Source: SABI01 sp964453215
GTDB taxonomy: Bacteria > Spirochaetota > Spirochaetia > Sphaerochaetales > Sphaerochaetaceae
Length of the DNA stretch: 8,140 nucleotides
Reading direction: 5' to 3'
Assembly (NCBI GenBank): GCA_964453215.1
Contig: CAYVRR010000086.1
Location: 1-8,140, forward strand
Below are positions 1 to 5,525 of this stretch, in pieces. The notes beneath the pieces are model-generated. The model was not told the DNA's origin and made no database searches. It worked only from the letters and a program-made list of their open reading frames with translations. How positions within the stretch are numbered: position 1 is the stretch's first letter; each line of letters opens with the position of its first letter. The position numbers were made by a program, and so were the translations under genes.

Positions 1-104
1 CCCCCGTTGTCTTTAAAGTTTTCCCTTATGTGATAACATTAATTGCCCTCGTGGCATTTTCAAAGCGTTCTCGTGCCCCTAAAGCAATAGGGGAACCATT
101 TTAA
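1..104 (+). CDS. Nucleoside/simple-sugar ABC transporter permease, C-terminal end (partial)
   Basis: The frame beginning at base 3 is open from the window edge to TAA at 102-104 and encodes 33 residues, ending SKRSRAPKAIGEPF. A hydrophobic stretch (PYVITLIALVAF) followed by a basic, RAP-containing tail and a short end is the usual C-terminus of inner-membrane permeases of the BmpA/Nup (guanosine, uridine) and simple-sugar ABC families, where the tail typically reads R-x-RAP-x-A-x-G-x-P. The last transmembrane helix and cytoplasmic tail are visible; everything upstream lies outside the window. The gene stops 17 bases before a purine nucleoside phosphorylase on the same strand, which supports nucleosides as the substrate. 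The family call rests on a short tail and the gene partner, so substrate assignment is inference. Confidence 0.72.
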   Translation, partial: PVVFKVFPYVITLIALVAFSKRSRAPKAIGEPF

Positions 105-121
105 AAGGAGTTACTACATAA

Positions 122-952
122 ATGGCTAATATAAAAGAAAAATTGGAAGCTGCTTCTACATATGTTCAACAGCGAATTGGAAAAGAGAGAGTTCATATTG
201 GAATGATTCTAGGTTCAGGCCTTGGGGTGATGGCAAATGAGTTACTTGACCCAATTACTATTGAATATAAAGATATTCCCCACTTTCCCATCTCTACAGT
301 CCCCGGTCATGCAGGTACTCTTGTAACAGGGCTTTTAGAAGGAAAGAGGGTAATGGTGATGAATGGAAGGTTTCATTACTATGAAGGGCATAGTATGGAT
401 AGACTTGTCTTTCCTGTTCAGATGATGAAAAAGTTGGGTATTAATGACCTTGTTGTTACAAATGCAGCTGGCTGTGTAAATACAGGATGGTCACAAGGGG
501 ACTTGATGGTGATAAGTGATCATATAAAACTTGTCCAAGATAATCCTTTACGGGGAGAGAATGATGAATCCTTAGGGGAGCGCTTTTTTGATATGTCTAC
601 AGCGTATTCAAAGGAATTAAGAAGTCTTGCACACAAGAGTGCAGGTCGTATTGGAGTTACTTTGAGAGAGGGAATTTATCAGTTTTTCTCAGGTCCCTCC
701 TTTGAAACTCCAGCAGAGGTTCGTCTTGCAAGAATGCTCGGAGCTGATGCTGTTGGAATGAGTACTGTTCCTGAAGTTATTGCAGCGTCTCACATGAAAA
801 TGAGAGTTCTTGGAATTAGTTGCTTAACGAATATGGCGGCTGGAATATTATCAGAGCCCCTTAACCATCAAGAGGTGTTAGAGACAGGTAAACAAGTAAT
901 GAGTACCTTTAGTCTGTTAGTGAGGGATATAGTAAAAGAATGGAAGGTGTAA
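122..952 (+). CDS. punA: Purine nucleoside phosphorylase, trimeric (PNP-I / PunA type)
   Basis: This cytosolic enzyme cleaves purine ribo- and deoxyribonucleosides with phosphate to the free base and (deoxy)ribose-1-phosphate. The 276-residue length is normal for the trimeric family. Visible motifs are the phosphate loop GSGLG (31-35), GRFHYYEGH (82-90; R83 and H85 correspond to human R84 and H86), VVTNAAG (111-117), SGPSFETPAE (190-199; E195 corresponds to E201), VGMSTVPE (211-218; M213), LTNMAAG (235-241; N237) and NHQEV (248-252; H249 corresponds to H257). Asn rather than Asp at position 237 favours 6-oxopurines (inosine, guanosine) over methylthioadenosine. The ATG at 122 follows AAAAGGAG (103-110), which overlaps the end of the permease gene. 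Position after a nucleoside permease indicates salvage of imported purine nucleosides. The family is secure; the preference for inosine/guanosine is inferred from residue 237. Confidence 0.95.
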   Translation: MANIKEKLEAASTYVQQRIGKERVHIGMILGSGLGVMANELLDPITIEYKDIPHFPISTVPGHAGTLVTGLLEGKRVMVMNGRFHYYEGHSMDRLVFPVQMMKKLGINDLVVTNAAGCVNTGWSQGDLMVISDHIKLVQDNPLRGENDESLGERFFDMSTAYSKELRSLAHKSAGRIGVTLREGIYQFFSGPSFETPAEVRLARMLGADAVGMSTVPEVIAASHMKMRVLGISCLTNMAAGILSEPLNHQEVLETGKQVMSTFSLLVRDIVKEWKV

Positions 953-1416
953 TTAAAGAGCTCATTAGTGAGTATGATTTAGCTCCCTTAGAGCATGAAG
1001 GGGGCTACTTTAAGCAAGTGATGCTAACTCCCTCTTTCTCTGTAATTTATTATCTTATGACGGGCTCTAGTTTTTCTGCCTTACATATTCTTGAATTTGA
1101 TGAAATATGGACCTTTATTTCAGGTGACCCTATTGAGCAGCTCACCATCTGTAAAGATAAAAAGGTCTCTTTAACAACAGTGGGTGAAAAAGGAAGAGAT
1201 AGTGGAGTAAACCTCATTCATTCGAATGTGTGGCAAGGAAGTCGAATAAAGGGGATGGGTACTTTAGGCTACGCCTTGTGTACAGCAACTTGTATCCCCT
1301 CCTACAGGCAAGAGGGGTTTCGTCTTGCTACACAAGAAGATTTAGCCACAATAGCTAATCCTAAAGACTTTTTGTTAGTACGGGAATTTTTAGCTGATCA
1401 AGAAGGGGGGGGATAA
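940..1416 (+). CDS. Cupin_5 (DUF985) family protein
   Basis: The 158-residue protein has the layout of the Cupin_5/DUF985 family, a single-domain RmlC-like beta-barrel of about 140-170 residues. The signatures are the N-terminal L-x-P-L-E-H-EGGYF-K (16-25), the strand VIYYLM (35-40), ALHILEFDEIWTFISGDPIE (47-66), VWQGSRIKG (97-105) and a C-terminal IPSYRQEGFRLATQEDL (119-135), equivalent to the family's P-G-F-x-F-x-x-F-E tail. Biochemical function is undefined for most members; some resemble sugar-epimerase-type cupins. The start overlaps the phosphorylase gene by 13 bases, with only a weak GAGGG about 13 bases upstream, so translation is probably coupled. The gene ends in a G8 run encoding three glycines, directly before the TAATG shared with the next gene. 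Family call is good; role is unknown. Confidence 0.85.
   Translation: MEGVIKELISEYDLAPLEHEGGYFKQVMLTPSFSVIYYLMTGSSFSALHILEFDEIWTFISGDPIEQLTICKDKKVSLTTVGEKGRDSGVNLIHSNVWQGSRIKGMGTLGYALCTATCIPSYRQEGFRLATQEDLATIANPKDFLLVREFLADQEGGG
1405..1412 (+). repeat. G8 homopolymer at the cupin/SDR junction, also the SDR ribosome site
   Basis: Eight consecutive G follow GAA in the last codons of the cupin gene (Gly156-158), three bases before the ATG at 1416. The run is the only purine-rich sequence able to act as SD for the dehydrogenase gene. Adding one G, or a -1 slip by ribosome or polymerase, replaces the cupin stop with ATA ATG GAT and joins the cupin frame to the SDR frame. Confidence 0.8.
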
Positions 1417-2174
1417 TGGATTTATTACTCAAAGGAAAAAGAGCCCTTATTACTGGTGGGTTAAGTAATCTTGGGCGCTCTATATGCACATCTTTAGCTC
1501 AAGAGGGTGTAGATATTATTTTTACCTATAGTTCTATAGAGAAGAGAGAGGATGCTCTCACCTTTGCAAAGAGTTTATCTAACTCATATGGTGTTTCTTG
1601 TGAAACTCTCATTGTAAACCTTCATGAAACAAAAGATATAAAAGAGCTATTACACCAATTTCTTAAAAACACTCCACTCGATATTCTCATCAACAATGCT
1701 GGAGTTTTTACAGAAAGCCCTCAAATTGACCTCAAAGAGGAAGATTGGGATAGAGTGATGAATGTAAATGTGAAAGGGATATGGCGTATGGTAGTTGCGA
1801 CTCAACCCTATTTACAACAAACTCGTGGGGTGATTGTAAATATTAGTAGTATGAATGCTTCTCGTCCTGGCTTTGGTCATACTGCCCACTACGATGCTTC
1901 TAAAGGGGCTGTTTCTGCCTATACAAGGAGTCTTGCCAAAGAGTTAAGTGAAGTAGGAATTCGGGTAAATGCTGTAGCTCCTGGACTTATTACAAGTCCT
2001 GGCTTATTAGAGTATGCACCCGATTTAGTTGCTTCTTATACTTTTCGAGCTGCCCTCCATTCTCTTGTAAATCCCTATGATATTGCCAATATTGTATCTT
2101 TTCTTGCTTCCCCTTTATCTATTGCAATGACAGGAGAGATAGTTACAGCCGATTGTGGGTATGGTATGATGTAA
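1416..2174 (+). CDS. Short-chain dehydrogenase/reductase (classical SDR, FabG-like)
   Basis: The 252-residue length is typical of a classical SDR, a soluble NAD(P)H-dependent oxidoreductase with a Rossmann fold. The nucleotide-binding segment is TGGLSNLG (13-20), a variant of TG-x3-G-x-G with Asn at the usual second Gly position. NNAG is at 93-96. The catalytic tetrad is N118 (NVNVKG), S145 (NISS), Y159 and K163 (YDASK), and the substrate-side motif NAVAPG is at 185-190. The substrate cannot be read from sequence. FabG-type ketoacyl reductase is possible, but the neighbours include no fatty-acid genes. The ATG shares one base with the TAA of the cupin gene (TAATG), so translation is coupled. 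The G8 run just upstream provides the SD and also allows a one-base slip that would create a cupin-SDR fusion. Confidence 0.92.
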   Translation: MDLLLKGKRALITGGLSNLGRSICTSLAQEGVDIIFTYSSIEKREDALTFAKSLSNSYGVSCETLIVNLHETKDIKELLHQFLKNTPLDILINNAGVFTESPQIDLKEEDWDRVMNVNVKGIWRMVVATQPYLQQTRGVIVNISSMNASRPGFGHTAHYDASKGAVSAYTRSLAKELSEVGIRVNAVAPGLITSPGLLEYAPDLVASYTFRAALHSLVNPYDIANIVSFLASPLSIAMTGEIVTADCGYGMM

Positions 2175-2178
2175 GGAT

Positions 2179-2856
2179 ATGAAAATATTATGCATTTCAG
2201 ATGATAAAGATGTTCTTGTATATTCCCCTAATATTGCAACTCGCTATAAAGATGTAGATATCATTCTTTCAGCAGGGGATCTTCCCCTAAAGTATTATGA
2301 ATATATTGTCTCTTCCCTTAATAAACCTTTTTATTTTGTATTTGGGAATCATCACACTGATAAACTCCCATTTTTTACAAAACCAAGTATTCTTGATGAT
2401 CTAAATCAGGAAGCAGCTTTTGATAAGAAAAAGTTTACGATAGGGGTTGGGGGCGATTTTATTGATGGGAAGGTGGTAAAAGATAAAAAGAGTGGCCTTT
2501 TGATTGCCGGCTTAGGTGGGTCTATGAGGTACAATAGTGGAGATCATCAATTTACTGAAGCTGAAATGCTGCTAAGAATTATAAAAATAATTCCACGTCT
2601 TATCTACAACAGGTTGCGCTATAAAAAATTTCTCGATATTCTACTAACACATGCCCCCCCTTTTAACATAGGGGATGCTCCTGATAAGTGCCACAGAGGG
2701 TTTAAAGTATTTTTGTGGTTTATGAGGGTGTTTAAACCCCGTTATTTACTTCATGGACATGTTCACCTCATTGATATGAATGGCCAAAGGGAGCATGAGT
2801 ACCATGATACGAAGGTGATTAATGTCTACAGTAGTTATTTGTTGGAAGAGGATTAG
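2179..2856 (+). CDS. Calcineurin-like metallophosphoesterase
   Basis: The 225-residue protein carries the metallophosphoesterase ligand blocks in order: ISDDKD (6-11), AGDLP (32-36), FGNHH (55-59), LTHAPP (156-161) and LHGHVH (191-196). These residues bind a di-metal centre in phosphodiester or phosphomonoester hydrolases. The first block lacks the His of the classical D-x-H motif (D8-x-K10); D11 may substitute. From memory, related small proteins in several phyla show a similar SD-x-x-D start, so this may be a family trait. The ATG is four bases after the SDR stop. AAGGA (2173-2177) ends one base before ATG, too close for a standard SD, so reinitiation by the upstream ribosome is likely. The MKILCISD beginning is the expected N-terminus. 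The substrate is unknown. It may work with the ParB-like protein encoded 8 bases downstream. Confidence 0.88.
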   Translation: MKILCISDDKDVLVYSPNIATRYKDVDIILSAGDLPLKYYEYIVSSLNKPFYFVFGNHHTDKLPFFTKPSILDDLNQEAAFDKKKFTIGVGGDFIDGKVVKDKKSGLLIAGLGGSMRYNSGDHQFTEAEMLLRIIKIIPRLIYNRLRYKKFLDILLTHAPPFNIGDAPDKCHRGFKVFLWFMRVFKPRYLLHGHVHLIDMNGQREHEYHDTKVINVYSSYLLEED

Positions 2857-2864
2857 TAATAATT

Positions 2865-3770
2865 ATGGCTAAAGTGAGTTATGAAAGCAGAGAGGATTTT
2901 AGTAAGGCGCGAGCTAAAGCAAGAATGCAGAGCCTTCTTTCTGCTTTGCAGTGGAAAAATACTTCACTACTATCTTTTTATGAAGTGACAAAATTGGTAA
3001 AACCTCGACTCGAGACATATAGAGGGGTTATGCCAATAAAGATTGATAAAATTATTGGTAGTGAAGGGCGCTATCATGATTTTACATTAGCTTTTTATCC
3101 TAAAAAAGATATGCTTCGTGATAGATGGCAAAGTGTTGATGATGCGCATCTTAAAGATATTACCCTTCCCCCAATTAGCGTATATAAGTTAAGTGATTGT
3201 TATTTTGTTCGAGATGGGAACCATCGAGTAAGTGTTGCTAAGGCTCAAGGTGTTGAATTCATTGATGCTGAAGTTGTCGAACTTGACTCTCAAATAGAGC
3301 TCACTCCTGGGATGACTAAGCGACAACTTACTAAAGTTGTAGTTGAGTATGAAAGAAAGAGGGTGATAGAGGAGTATCATTTAACAGATATTATGGATAT
3401 GGAGATTGTAAAGTTTTCAGCTCCAGGTATGTACGCTGAACTTATTAACCATATCCTTGTTCATAAATATTACCTTAATCAAGATATTGAAGAAGAGATC
3501 CCTTTTGATACAGCAGCTCTTAATTGGTACAGAGAGGTCTTTCTCCCTATCTTTAGGCATATTAAACAAGATGGTCTTTTACAAACATTTCCAGGGAAAA
3601 CCTATGGAGACCTCTATATGTGGATAGTGAGAAGATGGGATGACTTGAAACAAAGCAATAGTGATGAGAGTGTCTCAACAATTGAAAAGGCTGTTTCTAA
3701 AGTTGTTGAAAGTGAACATATTCCACTACTTGTACGAATACGAGAGAGGATAAAAAAGTTTTTTCATTGA
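2865..3770 (+). CDS. ParB-like nuclease-fold protein with DUF4032-like C-terminal region
   Basis: The 301-residue protein has no signal peptide or membrane segment and should be cytosolic. Its centre (about 100-140) holds the ParB/Srx-type signature RDGNHRVSVAKAQG (116-129), preceded by a conserved PPISVYKL strand. In ParB-type folds this box binds nucleotide (CTP in true ParB). There is no recognisable ParB helix-turn-helix, so a role in chromosome segregation is unlikely. The C-terminal part (about 219-262), NWYREVFLPIF followed by FPGKTYGDLYMWI, resembles the DUF4032 family, where W-Y-x-x-V-Y-x-P and FPGRTEADLY-x-WI recur. The tail from 264 on is polar, then basic (RIRERIKKFF). An SD-like GGAAGAGG lies at 2844-2851. 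This is the last gene of the left operon and its stop overlaps the convergent gene. Function unknown; the two-domain reading is by eye. Confidence 0.78.
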   Translation: MAKVSYESREDFSKARAKARMQSLLSALQWKNTSLLSFYEVTKLVKPRLETYRGVMPIKIDKIIGSEGRYHDFTLAFYPKKDMLRDRWQSVDDAHLKDITLPPISVYKLSDCYFVRDGNHRVSVAKAQGVEFIDAEVVELDSQIELTPGMTKRQLTKVVVEYERKRVIEEYHLTDIMDMEIVKFSAPGMYAELINHILVHKYYLNQDIEEEIPFDTAALNWYREVFLPIFRHIKQDGLLQTFPGKTYGDLYMWIVRRWDDLKQSNSDESVSTIEKAVSKVVESEHIPLLVRIRERIKKFFH

Positions 3771-4282
3771 GCTAGAAAACTAAAGGTTACAGTATCTTTA
3801 TATACCCCTTCAGGTAAATACTCTGCTTCAGATGGAAAAGTTATGATTTTTATTTCTCCTGATTGATTACTCGTGAGCATATTTTTATATGTGAATGGAG
3901 CTACATTGGTAGGGATACCAGAACCATAGTCAAATTGTAATTCATACCTGAGTTTTGAATTTATAGAGGGGTTTGTGTGCTTCATATAGAAGTTATCTGA
4001 TGGCTGTAGTGCGGTTGTGCTTGTGATTCTTACCTTTAAAGGGACGTTTCCAGTGAGGGTATACCCTAATGTATATACATCTCCTATAGTGATCTCTATA
4101 TCATCATCACTGAGTGTAAATGTCGAAACAGGCTCTATTACTGTATTTAACTTTAGCTCTACAGGAGGACTCGCAGCATAGACTTTCTGTATGGGTAGTG
4201 CAAAATTGAGAACAATAAGTGAGATAGCTAACAAAGAGATATATCTATATGTTTTATTGGATATGGGTATTCTATCTATCAT
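3764..4282 (-). CDS. Secreted small protein, probable beta-sandwich
   Basis: The 172-residue protein starts with a typical signal peptide: basic n-region (R4, K10, R13), hydrophobic core about 15-30 (ISLLAISLIVLNFAL) and a V-Y-A site, with likely cleavage after A36. The mature part is about 136 residues, rich in beta-prone and Thr/Ser segments with no Cys, and ends LPEGVYKDTVTFSFLAQ. The G-x-Y-x-DT-[VI]-T-x-[ST] ending is common in secreted immunoglobulin-like or spore-coat-U/pilus-type domains; I cannot assign a specific family. A perfect TTGACA -35 and TTATAT -10 with 17-bp spacing lie immediately upstream and no SD is present, which points to a leaderless mRNA. No later in-frame ATG would preserve the signal peptide. 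It is convergent with the ParB-like gene, overlapping by 7 bases, so it is not part of that operon. Role unknown; surface or periplasmic location is inferred. Confidence 0.75.
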   Translation of the reverse strand: MIDRIPISNKTYRYISLLAISLIVLNFALPIQKVYAASPPVELKLNTVIEPVSTFTLSDDDIEITIGDVYTLGYTLTGNVPLKVRITSTTALQPSDNFYMKHTNPSINSKLRYELQFDYGSGIPTNVAPFTYKNMLTSNQSGEIKIITFPSEAEYLPEGVYKDTVTFSFLAQ

Positions 4283-4608
4283 GAATTACAATATAACAAA
4301 AACGAATTACTTGTGTCAATTGTTTTTATGAGGTTTGCATATATTTATGAACAAAGATGTTTATAGTAAAATATGTATTAAAGATATACTAATAAACATT
4401 TTAATTATATTTAGACGATAGCATATTATATGTAAAGGTGATTTTTTATATATGGGGGCTAGGGTAAAGAGGTGTTTAATGTATTGTTTTTGGTAGTCTT
4501 GTGACAACAGATAGTTAATATTCCTTAATCTATACATTGTAAGTAATTTGCTATACCATTTTTATGAAAAATATGTCATGATTATAAGATATTAAGAGAG
4601 GTGAATTA
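4283..4608. other. Divergent intergenic region between the secreted-protein gene and the first GntR gene
   Basis: These 326 bases are very AT-rich. The left end carries the leftward promoter. I see no convincing -35/-10 pair for the rightward regulator gene; TTGTAA (4537-4542), 17 bases, then TTTTAT (4560-4565) is a weak candidate. TTGTGACAA (4499-4507) is an imperfect palindrome, and TATGTCAT (4572-4579) repeats the core of the motif found before the second regulator. A 14-codon frame at 4452-4496 with two SD-like sequences is discussed in the findings. The regulator's own SD, GAGAGGTGA, is at 4596-4604, just before the ATG at 4609. Confidence 0.55.
4291..4319 (-). promoter_or_regulatory. 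Sigma-70 promoter of the secreted-protein gene
   Basis: On the - strand, TTGACA (4319-4314) is followed by exactly 17 bases and TTATAT (4296-4291). Transcription would begin about 7 bases further on, near 4284-4285, within a few bases of the ATG at 4282-4280. The start would therefore have essentially no 5' leader and no SD. Confidence 0.72.
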
Positions 4609-5340
4609 ATGATACCGTCATTTAACACAGGAACTAAGTCATCCCAAATTGCCACTAAGATTGAAAACCGTATATTAGCAAAAGAATATTTGGCTGGTGA
4701 GCCCCTTCCTTCACAACAAGAACTTGCAAATGAATTTCATGCGAGCTCTCGATCTGTTAGAGAAGCTTTCAAACACTTAGAGGCAAAGGGACTTGTTGAA
4801 ATTAGTCAGGGTAGGCGCGCTACTGTAAAGAGTAATAACTTAGATCAGTTTGTAGCTTCCCTTTCTACCACCCTTATAAGTAACCACAATACTGATAAAA
4901 AATTGTTGTTAGATTTAATGCAGGTAAGAACTACTGTGGAAGTTTCTGCTGCAAGAGAGTTAAGTCGATCAGATCATCGTAATGTCCTTGTAAAATCTTT
5001 GGACAATCTTACCCGTAAGATGGAAGCTCTGTTGCCTCGGCTTGAAGCTGGAGAGAGAGAGGCTTATTCTGAGTGGAATAGTCACGACTTTACCTTCCAT
5101 AAAACCCTTATCGATTCTAATGATAACGTTATTCTTACAGCAATTTATGAAAACCTTTCTCCTATGCTCTATGCGAGTATGGATAAGATCTCAAACACGT
5201 TTGTTGAACTTGAAAAAAATACTCGTGAACATAGATACTTAGTTGAGGCTCTTCAAAATGGGCAAACAGATTTAGCTGTTGCTCTTACTTTGGTTCATTT
5301 AACTGCAATTAAGGGTAAATTAGAAGCTGCTAACGAATAG
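4609..5340 (+). CDS. GntR-family transcriptional regulator, FadR subfamily (FCD domain), paralogue 1
   Basis: The 243-residue protein has an N-terminal winged helix-turn-helix (about 10-76). Its landmarks are the LPSQQELA helix (33-40), recognition helix ASSRSVREAFKHLEAKGL (45-62) and wing ISQGRRATV (65-73). An all-helical FCD effector domain follows (about 97-238). The four metal-binding positions known from FCD proteins are all present: D160 and H164 (D-x-x-F-H), H208 (EHRYLVEAL) and H230 (LVHL). The 4- and 22-residue spacings match the family. It should be a dimeric DNA-binding repressor or activator responding to a small, probably carboxylate, ligand held at the metal. The SD GAGAGGTGA (4596-4604) fixes the ATG. 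A close paralogue lies directly downstream. No metabolic operon adjoins it, so its target is unknown; autoregulation or control of the paralogue is plausible. Confidence 0.93.
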   Translation: MIPSFNTGTKSSQIATKIENRILAKEYLAGEPLPSQQELANEFHASSRSVREAFKHLEAKGLVEISQGRRATVKSNNLDQFVASLSTTLISNHNTDKKLLLDLMQVRTTVEVSAARELSRSDHRNVLVKSLDNLTRKMEALLPRLEAGEREAYSEWNSHDFTFHKTLIDSNDNVILTAIYENLSPMLYASMDKISNTFVELEKNTREHRYLVEALQNGQTDLAVALTLVHLTAIKGKLEAANE

Positions 5341-5356
5341 TAGAATCTGTTTCAAG

Positions 5357-5393
5357 TGACATGAGTTGCAGGTTTTTAAACAAACTCATGTCA
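5357..5393. repeat. Inverted repeat TGACATGAGTT-N15-AACTCATGTCA, candidate operator
   Basis: Two perfectly complementary 11-base arms (5357-5367 and 5383-5393) are separated by 15 bases, 17 bases after the stop of the first regulator. As RNA it could form a hairpin, but the stem is AT-rich and no T-run follows, so it is a poor intrinsic terminator. Its TGACATGAG arm recurs, with one change, as TGACATAAG near the second regulator's start, which favours a protein-binding site. Confidence 0.65.
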
Positions 5394-5419
5394 TTACATC
5401 ATTATTTTCAATCTTACTC

Positions 5420-5448
5420 TTGTCAAAAAACAGTAGATGTTGTATATT
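5420..5448 (+). promoter_or_regulatory. Sigma-70 promoter of the second GntR gene
   Basis: TTGTCA (5420-5425), a 17-base spacer, then TATATT (5443-5448). Predicted transcription start is near 5455, giving a leader of about 70 bases. The promoter lies between the two inverted repeats built from the TGACATRAG motif, so binding at either could affect initiation or early elongation. Confidence 0.65.
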
Positions 5449-5468
5449 ATTCAATATATTAAGACTTT

Positions 5469-5502
5469 CTTATGTCATTGTGGCATTTCTATCTGACATA
5501 AG
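5469..5502. repeat. Inverted repeat CTTATGTCA-N16-TGACATAAG, candidate operator or leader hairpin
   Basis: Perfect 9-base arms (5469-5477 and 5494-5502) flank 16 bases, placed downstream of the predicted transcription start and ending about 8 bases before the SD of the second regulator. The right arm extends to TGACATAAGTTGC, matching TGACATGAGTTGC at 5357-5369 in 12 of 13 bases. Arm orientation is opposite to that in the upstream repeat. Confidence 0.65.
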
Positions 5503-5510
5503 TTGCCTAA

Positions 5511-5517
5511 AGGAGAG
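5511..5517 (+). promoter_or_regulatory. Ribosome binding site AGGAGAG that selects a TTG start
   Basis: AGGAGAG lies about 8-10 bases before TTG at 5526. There is no nearby in-frame ATG; the next possible start, GTG at 5544, is too far from this SD. The site therefore supports TTG as the start codon of the second regulator. Confidence 0.7.
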
Positions 5518-5525
5518 TAGATACA

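Noticed and set aside
3189..3380. 63-codon frame on the - strand
   Set aside because: Lies wholly inside the well-supported ParB-like gene, has no SD and no recognisable motif; antisense shadow.
3752..3764. A6-G-T6 palindrome as a bidirectional terminator
   Set aside because: Stem is purely A-T and cannot form a stable hairpin with a loop; it encodes the KKFF end of the ParB-like protein.
5042..5242. 66-codon frame on the + strand
   Set aside because: Alternate frame within the first FCD regulator, whose motifs are intact across this stretch.
5357..5393. Inverted repeat as the intrinsic terminator of the first regulator
   Set aside because: No T-run follows and the stem is AT-rich; sharing its arm sequence with the second repeat makes an operator more likely.
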